A stretch of DNA of 64,000 nucleotides from Liquidambar formosana. Lineage: Eukaryota > Streptophyta > Magnoliopsida > Saxifragales > Altingiaceae. Both the position numbers and the translations under genes were made by a program. Below, in pieces: positions 1 through 9,878 of this stretch. Positions within the stretch are counted from its first letter, which is position 1. Every line of letters begins with the position of its first letter. Below the pieces are notes generated by a model. The model was not told the origin of the DNA and searched no databases. It saw only the letters and a program-made list of their open reading frames with translations. The stretch is from contig CM077826.1 of the NCBI GenBank assembly GCA_039720395.1, positions 35,678,790-35,742,789 on the forward strand. The letters run 5' to 3'.

Positions 1-96
1 TCAATATGAGTTCATAGGAGTGAAAATGGCCTAAAAAGGCCATCCGAACGCGAAAATAGGCAAAACCGGGCGAAACAAGGCAAAACAAGGTAGAGG

Positions 97-178
97 CCTC
101 GGGTGACCATCTAGCCCCGGGCGGTTAGCCGTCTGGGCCTAGACGGCTAACCGTCCAGCCCCGGACGGTTACCCGAGG
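97..178. repeat. Palindromic cassette upstream of the element A cargo gene
   Basis: The outer arms are CCTCGGGTGACC (97-108) and GGTTACCCGAGG (167-178), complementary except for one wobble. Inside are a perfect 12-bp stem (GGTTAGCCGTCT at 123-134 with its complement at 141-152) and a 6-bp stem (CCGTCC with GGACGG, 151-168). It ends 86 bp before the TATA box of the antisense cargo gene. Related cassettes lie at 8059, 35078, 58294 and 60796. Its function is unknown. Confidence 0.85.
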
Positions 179-263
179 TTGACGCATTTTTTCGCGATTT
201 TTCAAGAATTTCGCTATTTTGACGGTTCTACTCCCTTTAGGAATCGAATTTGTGACCCTTTCC

Positions 264-272
264 CTATAAAAA
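264..272 (+). promoter_or_regulatory. Putative TATA box of the element A cargo gene
   Basis: CTATAAAAA lies about 50 bp upstream of the ATG at 320. The flanking stretch TTTGTGACC..TTTCCCTATAAAAACACAT is shared almost base for base with 8186-8214 upstream of the element B copy, at the same distance from the ATG. This supports a conserved promoter read antisense to the retrotransposon. Confidence 0.6.
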
Positions 273-319
273 CACATAAGGGAAGCCTTCTAACTCACCT
301 ATTTTCATTGACAATAATT

Positions 320-1606
320 ATGGAAGCCTTGGATGGGTTCTTAAGAGGGTTTTTGGCAGTCATGGCTGCCAAAGACAAAACTGAGTTTAAGCGCTTCAGC
401 TTGGAACCATTGCTCTCCATAAGGCACATGAGGCTCGAGACAACCCTTCTCACTGCGGCTACATACTTCTGGGATCCTCAACTCCATGTCTTTCGATTCA
501 ATTATGAAGAATTATTCCCAACCATGGAGGAATTCTGTGCTTTATTTGGAGTTTCACCCGTAGGGCCATTCATCCTTCCTACACCTCGTTCTGATTACCT
601 TGCTTCCTTCTCGAATTTTCTTGGCATTCCCCAAAGGGACGCAACGATCTTTGTCAAGGACCATATGGTGGACTTAAAGAAGTTAGCAACCTCATTCTTG
701 GCTCATGAAAGCGAAGGTACTTTGACTTTCACCCCTCAAATTCAGCATGCACTCGCTTTCTGTTTAATTGGTCACTTTCTCATCTCCACCGGCACTCTTC
801 AAGCCCCTGTTCAAATATGTGAGTTGGTTGCCCCTCTTTTTAAGCGACATAACATCATTCCCTTGGTATTAGCTGAAACCTTGAATGGTTTAGATAAGGT
901 TCATGGCAACCCCAAAGCGCCTTTAGAAGGTAGCCCCTTTTTACTGCAAATGTGGCTGCTCGAGCGCTTGAACTTTCTATCTCCCACCACTATCAATCCA
1001 TATAAGCCCTAGCACTTCTGTCTGTGCCGAGTTGAACTCCCTGGGCCATTCTCTTTAAGAGATTGGTTGGGTTATTTCCAAACGCTGTCATGGCGGAACA
1101 TCAAATGGTACGTCTTCACATGGGGGTGTAAAGAGCAGGTACTTTTTTGAACCTCGAGGTGTGCTTTTGTCAAACTCATAGGACTGAGATCGACTTCCTT
1201 CTATTGGACTTCGAGAATTCTTCACCAGATGGGCGCCATGCAAACCATACCGTCCTTAACAGGACCTTGTTGCTTTGTGGAACCTGTTGGTCTTACCATA
1301 TTCAAGTGGGCCAGGACTCGCTGGCCTACAGACCTGAAATTGACTCGGATTGCCAACACTGATGAACCTTTCGAGATGAGTAGAGAATATAAGCAATGGT
1401 TGAAGGATGATTTGGGCGAAAGGGAAGCTTCTCGCCGAGAAGGAATTTATGACCTTATCAAGGACACAAGACTTGGACTTTGCAGAGAAGACATTCTTGA
1501 AGCAGTGGAGGCATCCCACGACCAAGACTTGCGAAAGAAAAGGAGACTCGAGAGAGAAAGAAAGAAGACACACAAGACGACTCTGAAGAAACTCAAGAGG
1601 ACTTAA
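320..1606 (+). pseudogene. Antisense plant-mobile-domain-like (DUF7745-type) cargo protein, element A copy
   Basis: One reading frame of 429 codons runs antisense to the host element, between pol and the 3' LTR. The start at 320 is chosen because the first residues (MEALD) match the element B copy at 8259; an in-frame upstream Met at 179 has no counterpart there. The N-terminal half has the layout I associate with DUF7745 / plant-mobile proteins: a helical lead, 'LLTAATYFWDP', then 'PTMEEFCALFGVS', and a later 'WLLERLNFLSP'. The C-terminal 90 residues are highly charged (KKRRLERERKK). Two in-frame stops break it: TAG at 1010-1012, where B has Gln, and TGA at 1145-1147, where B has Arg. There is no frameshift against B over the whole length. 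The family call is from memory of the fold pattern. The biochemical function is unknown. Confidence 0.72.
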
Positions 1607-1947
1607 AGACTCAAGGAACAAAATATCTATGGCATATCGATAGTTCTTTTACTTAACATCAATAAATTGTTATGTCAAACAATTAGTTTTAAATAAATTG
1701 CCAATGATAATTTACTTTTGAGATTTTGCTATGATTGTGTTGTTTGGACCGCACCCAATGTAACTTTATGGGCTGCCTACGTATCCCCGTTTTCTCTCTT
1801 TTTTTTCTTTTTTTTTCTTTCTTTTTTTTCTTTCTTTATTTTTTATTTTTTATTTTTTATTTTTTATTTTGGGGAATCAGGTCCTCGTAGTTCAAATGCC
1901 TTAACTTTTGCCTAGGCCGCCCTTACAGGTTTTCAACCTAGCAGGCC
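1607..1947. other. Junction between convergent cargo gene and pol, with A/T tract in a stem
   Basis: No gene is seen. The stretch separates the 3' ends of the plus-strand cargo pseudogene and minus-strand pol. A T-rich tract (about 1795-1870, A-rich on the pol strand) is bracketed by CTACG (1777-1781) with CGTAG (1886-1890) and by ATCCCC (1783-1788) with GGGGAAT (1871-1877). The equivalent stretch of B at 9549-9878 has a different but still complementary inner stem. It may hold the 3' end signals of one or both transcripts. Confidence 0.6.
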
Positions 1948-3203
1948 TTATACATAATATTTCTTTAATTGATCTAAATTGGTAGGACGAGCGAACTCGA
2001 TCCCATCTAAATCCATAAGTCGAACAGCCCCTGTTGGCAATATTTCCTTGATAACATACGGTCCACCCCAACTCGGTTTGAACTTTCCTCGCGGATCGAA
2101 AATTAGAGCTCGGATCTCTTTCAATACTAAATCCCCTTCCTTCAAGCCCCTGTCTTTGACATGTTTGTTGAACGCCCTTGCGACTCTTCTCTGGTATCCT
2201 TGCACATGGTAGAGAGCCCTCAATCGCCTTTCATCTAGCAATGCCAACTCATCATAATGACCTTTGATCCAGTCCACCTCTACCAGCTGACTTTCCACAG
2301 CAACCTTTAATGAAGGAACTTCTAATTCCATTGGTAGAACGGCCTCCATCCCATACACTAGAGCATACGGCGTGGCCCCTGTTGATGATCTGACTGACGT
2401 TCTGTACCCCCACAATGCCAATGGTAGCTTCTCATGCCAATCAGTGTACGTGTCAGCCGTTTTCTGTAATATCTTCTTGATGTTCTTATTGGCGGTTTCC
2501 ACTGCGCCGTTTATCTGTGGGCGATACGGGGACGACAAGTGGTGAACGATCTTGTACTTCTGCAAGAGTTCTTTGGTCTCCTTCTGGAAATGCTGACCAT
2601 TATTTGAAATGACCTCATGCGGTACCCCATATCGGTAGATAATGTTAAGCTGTATGAACTGTGCCACCTTTTTAGCATTCAAAACTTTGAAGGAAGCTGC
2701 TTCCACCCACTTGGTAAAGTAATCAATGGCTACCAAAATGTATTCATGACCATTAGATGCCTTCGGCTTAATCTGTCCGATGATATCTATTCCCCATACT
2801 GCAAACGGCCACGGAGTTGACATGCTTGTTAAGGGCATGGAGGGCAAGTGTTTTTCGTTGGCGAAGAGTTGACACTTATGGCACTTCTTGATGTGGGCAT
2901 AGCAATCCCTTTCCATTGTAGACCAGTAATACCCTAGTCTCATGATCTTCTTAGCCAACATGTATCCATTCATATGCGGAGCCCCCACTCCTTCATGGAT
3001 TTCTTCGATGAGTTTTCTAGCTTCTTCCTCCGTGACACACAGCAAGTGGATTCCGTTGTAAGACCTCCGATACAGTTTCCCTCCGCATACCACATAATGG
3101 CTTGCCAATCTTCTCAGTGTTCGCCTATCCACACGAGATGCTTCCTCTGGATATTCCCTTTCCTCGATGAGCCTTCTTATGTCATAAAACCAAGGGTGGT
3201 TAT
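1948..3203 (-). pseudogene. Element A pol, C-terminal part: integrase (split from its RT by element B)
   Basis: This is the integrase end of an Ogre-like pol. Just past the RNase H linker it shows the HHCC zinc finger (H..H then CHKC, 'KKCHKCQLF'), the catalytic core ('WGIDIIGQ', 'IDYFTKWVEA') and a C-terminal domain ending 'RPTNLDQLKKYYV'. The second catalytic Asp is replaced: the motif reads VISNNG where elements B and E have VISDNG. The catalytic Glu region (GAVETANKN) remains. The ORF nominally begins at 3228, but the residues past 3203 come from the LTR of B. The true upstream coding continues at 29979. A DNA-cutting enzyme with the D-to-N change should be inactive. The copy is dead anyway because of the insertion and the stops upstream. 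Confidence 0.9.
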
Positions 3204-5182
3204 TGTGAACCCCGGAAATTGGGCCCACAAGGGATTGAAAGAAAATGGGTTTGAAAAAGAAAAAGGAAAGGAGTCGCCACCTTATTTTTTAAAGGAAACA
3301 AGGAAAACCCTAAAAATAGTTTGTTTTAGGAAAACAATTTGAATGACTCCATAAAAAAAGGAAAGGCAAAAACCAATCTTTTGAAAACCAAAGAAATCGG
3401 GGATTCGGAGGCTAAGTTATGACATGGGAAGGTTCTAGGCAAAGCCTATAGGCACCCATGTCACCCTTTCGGTCTCTTAGTTCATTTGGGCTAAATCAAG
3501 ATCTTTCCATACAAAAATCAGCAAGTATATCATCACAAGAATTGCATGCATATCATATATTTCATTCATCCATCCATGCATAATAAGCACATAAAAACAG
3601 AAAAAGAAAAAGAAGAAAAGAAAACAAAAATAAACCTAGGATGCTTGGATCCTAGAACGGACTTGAGCCTCACGAAGAGCGCCTACGTACCATACAACGA
3701 AATACATGGATCAAAGTCCACGTAGTTCGATTAGAATTAGGGTTAAGACCTAATATAAACCTATGGTTAAAACCCTAGGTTTCCTTATTTGATCAAGAGA
3801 GTTGAATTTGATAGAAAGTTTGATTTTAGAAAGAACTCCATAAAATGGAAACTTTAATAAAAACCAGAATTTTGTTGGTTAAGGAAACCTCTAATTAAAC
3901 CATAGGATCATATTAAAAATTAACCCTAAATAGGGAGAAGAGAAGGGATAAGGAAGAAAGGTGAATTGGGGCACCTTCACACCCACTTACCTGAGCGCAA
4001 TTACTCCAAACATTAGCTATTTCAGACATAAGCAGCCCTATTTGCCATAGGACAAATACCACACCTATTTGCACCCTTACAAGTGCTCAAAACCATGCGA
4101 AAACACTAACATGCAAATCTGGACAGAATAGTATTATGACCTAAAATCATCCACTAAGCATGCAAATAGCAAAAACAGCGAACAATAATAAGTCCTAACA
4201 TATTCCTAGAACCATATCATGCATAAAAACCCTAAAACATACTAACATGCATGCAAAACTATCATGTTTACTCCATATGAAAAACATATACAGCAAACAC
4301 GAAGAAAAACCAATAAAAAAGTCTACTTTATCATGCTATATGAAAACAAACACGAAACAATGACTCTAAAACCCTAAACTCACAAATATGCTTAAAAACC
4401 CACAAGACATACTTTAATCATGCTAAAACCAAACTAAACAGAAATTAAATCATGCATATTAACTAACTAAAGCAATATAACATGATGAAAATCCTAACTC
4501 TAATATGCAATGACACTAATCCTAGCACAAGGACAAATAGGAGCACAAGAATCATAACTATGCATTAAAAACCTAAAGGACAGCCCTAAAGCATGCTAAA
4601 CAGTAGATAAAAAATAGATATTCCATGTATATTAACTAGCTAGAGTGTTAATACATGATAAAAAGGCTACCTTTAACATGCAATAAGCCTAACCCATATG
4701 AAAACCTAGTTTAAGCTTGAATAGAGAAGGAGAATACCTTAGGAAGGGCCCTCCTTGTGTTTGTAATTGTTCGTGGCTCCTCAGGTCTTTAGAGTGAATC
4801 AAACCAACACAAATCCTTCTCTTTGTCAAAGTGGTATCACAGCAAAGAGATCAAAACTCACTCAACTTTGAAAAGAAAATAGAAAACAAAAAGAGAACAA
4901 GAGAAAAGAAAAGTGATTTTCGTCACTTTGCAGCAGCAGCAACTTCAATCGCGTTTTTGGGTATGAAAACGTTGGATTTGGACAAAGCTTGTGAAATACA
5001 AAGTTGTAGAGAATTGAATTATCTTTCTAACCAGACCAATTTCATCAAATTCTGACTTCGGATGAAAAAGTTATGATTAAAATACGACTGCTGGTTCTCA
5101 GAAAATCTGCTGCTGAATTATGACGAATTTCACTCCCCCCAAACCCTCTTCTCCTCCCCCTTGTTTAAAGACATTAAGAGAG

Positions 5183-5190
5183 TATTTATA
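5183..5190 (-). promoter_or_regulatory. TATA box of element B 3' LTR
   Basis: TATAAATA on the minus strand, at the same place in the LTRs at 29355 and 47152. LTRs G (34872) and D (58099) have the same octamer. In the 3' LTR it would drive transcription leftwards into element A. Confidence 0.65.
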
Positions 5191-5329
5191 GCTGAAATCT
5201 GGAGTTTCCCTTTCCTTCCTGGGCTAGGTTTCCTTGGAGAATAATCAAAAGGTATTTTATAATGATAAAAGACTTCTAATCTGAATAGGAAAAGGAAATT
5301 GTCTTTTATAAAAATTGGGAGACTGACCG

Positions 5330-5393
5330 CTAACACGCATGCACATGTATCGTATGTGCGTACACACACTCATCACATACGTACACGTGTTAG
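5330..5393. repeat. U3 palindrome of element B LTR
   Basis: CTAACACG (5330-5337) pairs with CGTGTTAG (5386-5393). Inside, GCACAT pairs with ATGTGC, and GTATGTG pairs with CACATAC. It lies about 140 bp upstream of the TATA box. LTRs D and G carry the unrelated-sequence CTCGGGTGACC cassette at a comparable place. Identical copies are at 29502-29565 and 47299-47362. Confidence 0.7.
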
Positions 5394-5806
5394 TGTCATG
5401 ATAAAAATGGCTAATTTAATAAAATAATTTTCTTTTCATTTTAACCAAAAATCTCATGCTGTGATTCCCACTAATTCTTCAAGGATAATCCGTAAATAAC
5501 CACACTAAACTCATCATCAGGGCCACGGGACTTAATACCTCATATGCATCCATATGAACTCCAATTGGCAATTTGGAGATCATTCCAAGGTCAAATGAAA
5601 AGTTTGGGACTTAAAAGACAATTATGCCCCTCAAGTCACAAAAACTCTTATTATCCCTCAAGATCAACTCCAATTTGAACCAAAATTCATATCCATTGTC
5701 CTTGTGACTCTAGAAAACTAATGCAAGTGACTAGACTCAAAAACAAAACAAAAACATGCATGAAATGATGAGCCCTAGTAAGGTGGTGCAAAAATGGGGT
5801 GTGACA

Positions 5807-5848
5807 GAAGCCCCTCATTGGCGAACAAGTTACACTTGTGAACCAATG
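5807..5848 (-). promoter_or_regulatory. Putative polypurine tract and adjacent hairpin, element B 3' end
   Basis: On the minus strand the bases just before the 3' LTR read AATGAGGGGCTTC, an imperfect purine-rich tract suitable for plus-strand priming. Next to it ATTGG pairs with CCAAT and, inside, ACAAGT pairs with ACTTGT. Element D keeps the same arrangement at 59066-59108. Confidence 0.5.
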
Positions 5849-5929
5849 ATAAAGAACAACCCATTTTTGGCCAAAAAGCCCGGAGAAATCACACACTGAT
5901 ACCAACAATGATGGGAGGTTGAAAACCTG

Positions 5930-7790
5930 AGACTGAAATAAGGAAGTGTACTCAAGTCATGAGTATACTTAAACCACTGAGGGTTGAGAATTGATAAGAG
6001 AAGCATATTCAAGCCACTACGAATGAACATACTTTTGAAATGGAAAGATATATTCTAGTCACGAATATATTTAACCAAGTGATGAGAATGAAATCTGAGA
6101 AGCACATTCAAGTGATGAACATACCTTTGAAATGGAGAAATATATCCAAGCGATGGATATACTTAACCAAGTAAGTGACAAAATATCTGAGAAGTATACT
6201 CAAGTGATGAGTATACTACTGAAATGGAGAAATATATTCAGGTCACGAATATATTTAACCAAGTAATCTGAGAATGAAATCTGAGAAGTATACTCAAGTG
6301 GTGAGCATACCATTGAAATGGAGAAATATATCCAAGCGATGGATATCTTTAACCAAGTAGGATAAGAATAATCTGAGAGGTGTATTCAAGTGATGAGTGT
6401 ACTTTTGAAATAGAGAAATATATTCAGGTCACGAACATATTTAACCAAGTGATGAAAAGATGCTGAGAAATATACTCAAGTGATGAGTATACTTAATGAT
6501 TGAAAAAGACTGAGAAGTACGTTCAAGTGATGAACATACTTTTGAAATGGAGAAATGTATCCAAGTGATGGATATATTTAACCAAGTAAGCTGAGAAGTA
6601 CACTCAAGTGATGAGCATACCATTGAGATGGAGAAATATATCCAAATGACGGATATATTTAACCAAGTAAGATAAGAATAATCTGAGAAGTGTACTCAAG
6701 TGATGAGTACACCATTGAAATGGAGAAATATATTCTAGTCACGAATATACTTAACCAAGTAAGTGACAAGTATGTTTAAGTGATAAACATACCATTGAAA
6801 TAGAGAAATATATCCAAGTGATGGATATACTTAACCAAGTAAGTGACAAGTATGTTTAAGTGATAAACATACCATAGAGAAATATATCCAAGCGATGGAT
6901 ATACTTAAGCAAGTAGGATAGAGAATAATCTGAGAAGTGTACTCAAGTGATGAGTACACCATTGAAATGGAGAAATATATTCTAGTCATGAATATATTTA
7001 ACTAAGTAAGTGACAAATAATCTGAGAAGTATGTTCAAGTGATGAACATACCATTGAAATGGAGAAATATACCCAAGCGATGGATATACTTAACCAAGTA
7101 AGTGGCAAAATATCTGAGAAGTATACTCAAGTGATGAGTATACCATTGAAATGGAAAAAAATATACCCAAGTGGTGGATATACTTAACCAAGTAAGTGAC
7201 AAAATATCTAAGAAGTATGTTCAAGTGATGAACATACCATTGAAATGGAAAAAATATACCCAAGTGGTGGATATACTTAACCAAGTAAGTGACAAATGAT
7301 CTGAGAAGTATGTTCAAGTGATGAACATACCATTGAAATGGAGAAATATACCCAAGCGATGGATATACTTAACCAAGTAAGTGACGAAATATCTGAGAAG
7401 TATACTCGAGTGATGAGTATACCATTGAAATGGAGAAATATATTCAAGTGATGAATATATTTAACCAAGTAAGTGATAATGAGGATCTGAAACTAGGAAG
7501 CATATTCAATGGGTGAACATGCTTTTGAAATGGAAGAATATATTAAAGTGATGAATATATTCAACCAAGTATGATAGAGAATGAGAATTTGAAACTGAGA
7601 AGCATATTCAAAGGGTGAATACACTTTTGAAATGGAAGAATATATTCAAGTGATGAATATATTCAACCAAGTAGGGTAGAGAATGAGGATTTGAAACTGA
7701 GAAGCATATTCAAAGGGTGAATACACTTTTGAAATGGAAGAACACATTCAAGTGATGAATATATTCAACCAAGTAGGATGAAAAATCAAG
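5930..7790 (-). repeat. Tandem ~93-bp hairpin array in the element B 3' untranslated region
   Basis: About 20 units of 92-94 bp (7021, 7113, 7207, 7300 and 7392 are successive unit starts). Each unit holds two hairpins. Type 1 has a constant AGTGA loop and a changing 9-bp stem: GTATACTCA with TGAGTATAC (6194-6216), GTATGTTTA with TAAACATAC (6770-6792), GTGTACTCA with TGAGTACAC (6690-6712), GTATGTTCA with TGAACATAC (7029-7051). Type 2 pairs TATATCCA with TGGATATA or AATATATTCA with its complement. AACCAAGTAAGTGAC separates units. No coding sense. Tandem repeats between pol and the 3' LTR are known in Tat-clade elements; the paired changes are what stands out. Confidence 0.93.
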
Positions 7791-8058
7791 ATTTGAAATG
7801 AGGATATATGATCAATTTATCAAGATTAAACAAGCATGGTGCAAGAGGAAAGTGACTTAACACATTGTCACTTGAGTTGGCATGACACAGGGGAAATATA
7901 TTCAACCCTTTTGAACATAAAATCAATTCAAGGAATTGATTTCAAGATGGAATTTGATTGATTTTAAGCTCAAAAAGTGTGGAATATCTCATTTGGAAGG
8001 AGGTTTGATCACGCGTCAAGGCGAGACAAAGCGAGAAGCAAAACCAAAACAAAGTGGC
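7791..8058. other. Spacer between the hairpin array and the cargo-gene promoter, element B
   Basis: The array decays into non-repeated AT-rich sequence. I see no gene or clear signal here. It is loosely similar to 60540-60795 upstream of the element D cargo gene. Confidence 0.5.
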
Positions 8059-8115
8059 TTGGGTGACCACCAGGCCTCGGGAGGCTAGCCGCCCAGGCCT
8101 GGGTGGTTACCCGAG
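8059..8115. repeat. Palindromic cassette upstream of the element B cargo gene
   Basis: TTGGGTGACCACC at the left pairs with GGTGGTTACCCGAG at the right, with wobbles, and AGGCCT arms lie inside. It ends 87 bp before the TATA box at 8203, the same spacing as in element A. It is the shortest of the five copies. Confidence 0.75.
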
Positions 8116-8202
8116 CCCGAAGCGGAAATCCCACTTTGAATAGGAAACTTCCTATTCTGATGGGTTTTTTCCTATTTGAACTTGGATTTGTGACCTTTTC
8201 CC

Positions 8203-8209
8203 TATAAAA
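8203..8209 (+). promoter_or_regulatory. Putative TATA box of the element B cargo gene
   Basis: TATAAAA, 49 bp before the ATG at 8259, in a context shared with 264-272 of element A. Confidence 0.6.
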
Positions 8210-8258
8210 ACACATCCAAGAGGTTCCTAAACCTACTTGTATTCATTCATTAGAAATT

Positions 8259-9548
8259 ATGGAGGCTCTAGACAAATTTTTAGGAGGGTTTTTGAGAGTT
8301 ATGAGTGCTGAAGCAAAATCTGAGTTCAAGTGCTTTGGCTTGGATCCATTGCTCTCCTTGAGGCATGTGAGGCTTGAAACGAACCTCTTGACTGCTGCTA
8401 CATATTTTTGGGATCCTCAAGTTCATGTGTTCCGCTTCAACTATGAAGAACTGTGCCCAACCATGGAGGAATTCTGTGCATTGTATGGAGTTTCAACGGT
8501 AGGTCCTTTCATTCTCCCTACTCCTCGCCCAAGCTTTCTTACTTCTTTCTCCAATCTACTTGGGATTCACTCACAATATGCCTCTACGTTTGTAAAGGAC
8601 CATATGGTAGACTTGATGAAATTGGCAACCTCTTTTTTAGCTTGTGATAGTAAAGGTATTCTGAATTTTACCTTTCCTATTAAGCATGCACTTGCCTTTT
8701 GCCTCATTGGTCGTTTTCTTATTTCCACTGGTACTCCACATGTTCCCGTTCAAATCTGTGACTTGATTCCTCTCCTTGCCAAGGGCCATAACTTGATTCC
8801 CATGGTGCTAGCTGAAACCCTGAATGGTTTGGATAAAACTCATGAGGACCCAAAGGTTCCTTTAGGAGGTAGCCCCATTCTACTGCAGATGTGGTTGCTT
8901 GAAAGACTGAATTTCTTGTCACCAGTTGCCATTACACCATACAAGCCCCAGCATTACTGCCTTCGCCGCATTGAATTACCTGGGCAATTTTCATTGAGAG
9001 ATTGGCTAGGTTACTACCAAACCCTTTCTTGGAGGAGTGTCAAGTGGTTTGTATTCATATGGGGCTGCAGTGACCAGGTGCTTCTGCGGACTTCTGGATG
9101 CGCCATGGTGAGACTCATAGGACTGAGGTCTACTTCCTTCTATTGGCCTTCAAGGGTTCTGCGTCAGATGGGCGCCATGCAAACCATACCCACTTCCTTG
9201 AAAGGTGACTATCCTGTGGTGCCCGCGGGTCTTTCTGTAGTGACTTGGGCGAAGGACCGATGGCCTAGCAAGTTGATACTAACCTAAGTTACGAATACTG
9301 ATGGTCCATATATGATGAGCCCCGAGTATAAGGAATGGTTGAAAAGCAATTTAGGTGAGAGAGAGACTACTCGAAGAGAAAGGATTTTTGGACTTATCAA
9401 GAACAACGAACTTGGATCTTGCAGAGAAGATATTATGGAAGCAGTGACAGCAGCTTATGAACATGACTTGAGGAAGAAAAGAAGACATGAAAGAGAGAAG
9501 AAGAAAGCTGAGGAGCGAGCTGCAAAGAGGCTCAAGAAAATAGAATAG
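8259..9548 (+). pseudogene. Antisense plant-mobile-domain-like (DUF7745-type) cargo protein, element B copy
   Basis: This is the best-preserved copy of the cargo gene: 342 codons open from the ATG, one TAA at 9285-9287, then 87 more codons in the same frame to 9548. The element A copy reads Arg at the TAA site and aligns on both sides, so the ancestral protein was about 429 residues. The order is an N-terminal helix, the 'LLTAATYFWDP' core (about residues 45-55), 'PTMEEFCALYGVS', 'AETLNGLDK', 'WGCSDQVL', and a C-terminal basic, coiled-coil-like tail (KKRRHEREKKKAEER). No catalytic motif is seen. If the TAA is real, a 342-residue form would be made. It lies convergent with pol, downstream of its own TATA box. 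The DUF7745 assignment rests on remembered pattern; a role in silencing evasion is only conjecture. Confidence 0.72.
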
Positions 9549-9878
9549 GATATTTATGGCATATTTATAGTTCTTTTACTTAATACCAACGAATTGCTAT
9601 GTCAATCAATTTTAGTTTTGAATAAATTGCCAATAATAAATCAAATTTGGGATTTTCTTGTTTGATTTAGACCGCACCCAAGGTAACTTTATGGGTTGCC
9701 TACGTATCTCCATGGTTTTTTCTTCTTTTTTTTTTTGTTTTTGTTTTGTTTTTTTTGTTTTTTTTGTTTTTTTTTTGTTTTTTTTTTTTTGTTTTTGAAT
9801 GGAGAATCAGGTCTTACGTAGTTCTTATGCCTTAACTTTTGCCTAGGCCGCCCTTACGGGTTTTCAACCTATCAGGCT
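9549..9878. other. Junction between cargo gene and pol, element B, with T/A tract in a stem
   Basis: Equivalent to 1607-1947. The T-rich tract (9716-9796) is bracketed by CTACGTA (9700-9706) with TACGTAG (9815-9821) and TCTCCAT (9707-9713) with ATGGAGA (9799-9805). Against element A the inner stem has changed on both sides (CCCC/GGGG to CTCC/GGAG) and still pairs. No gene is seen. Confidence 0.6.

Larger units (their letters stand above)
1..3203 (-). mobile_element. Element A, Ogre-like (Tat clade) Ty3/gypsy, left segment
   Basis: This is the 3' part of the oldest Ogre-like element, read on the minus strand: the integrase end of pol, the A/T-tract junction and an antisense plant-mobile-like pseudogene. 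Its 3' LTR lies left of the window. The segment stops at 3203 where element B is inserted. The last five bases, GTTAT (3199-3203), are repeated at 29979-29983, where the reading of A pol resumes, so they are the target-site duplication. The remaining A sequence is at 29979-32346 and 35791-38182. Confidence 0.9.
3204..5806 (-). repeat. Element B 3' LTR
   Basis: 2603 bp, nearly identical to 27375-29978. On the minus strand U3 starts at 5806 and U5 ends at 3204. It holds a TATA box (5183-5190), a U3 palindrome (5330-5393) and, in U5, the motif that reads GAACTACGTGG..GGTACGTAGGCG on the element strand (near 3683-3735). The short open frames in it (for example 5130-5369) recur in all three copies of this LTR simply because the DNA is shared. 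No gene is seen. Confidence 0.95.

Noticed and set aside
179..319. Upstream start for the element A cargo protein (47 extra residues)
   Set aside because: The extension covers the TATA box and is not matched in the element B copy. The shared MEALD start at 320 is better.
1256..1621. A 121-codon minus-strand frame opposite the cargo gene tail
   Set aside because: It is a shadow of the charged C-terminal coding region and is not preserved opposite the element B copy.
1948..3228. A separate, free-standing integrase gene
   Set aside because: It is the end of A pol. Its first ~8 codons come from the LTR of B, and the upstream pol is found at 29979 beyond the GTTAT duplication.
5130..5369. A ~79-codon frame conserved in three places (5130, 29269, 47099)
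   Set aside because: All three are the same LTR. Conservation reflects DNA identity, and there is no recognisable product.
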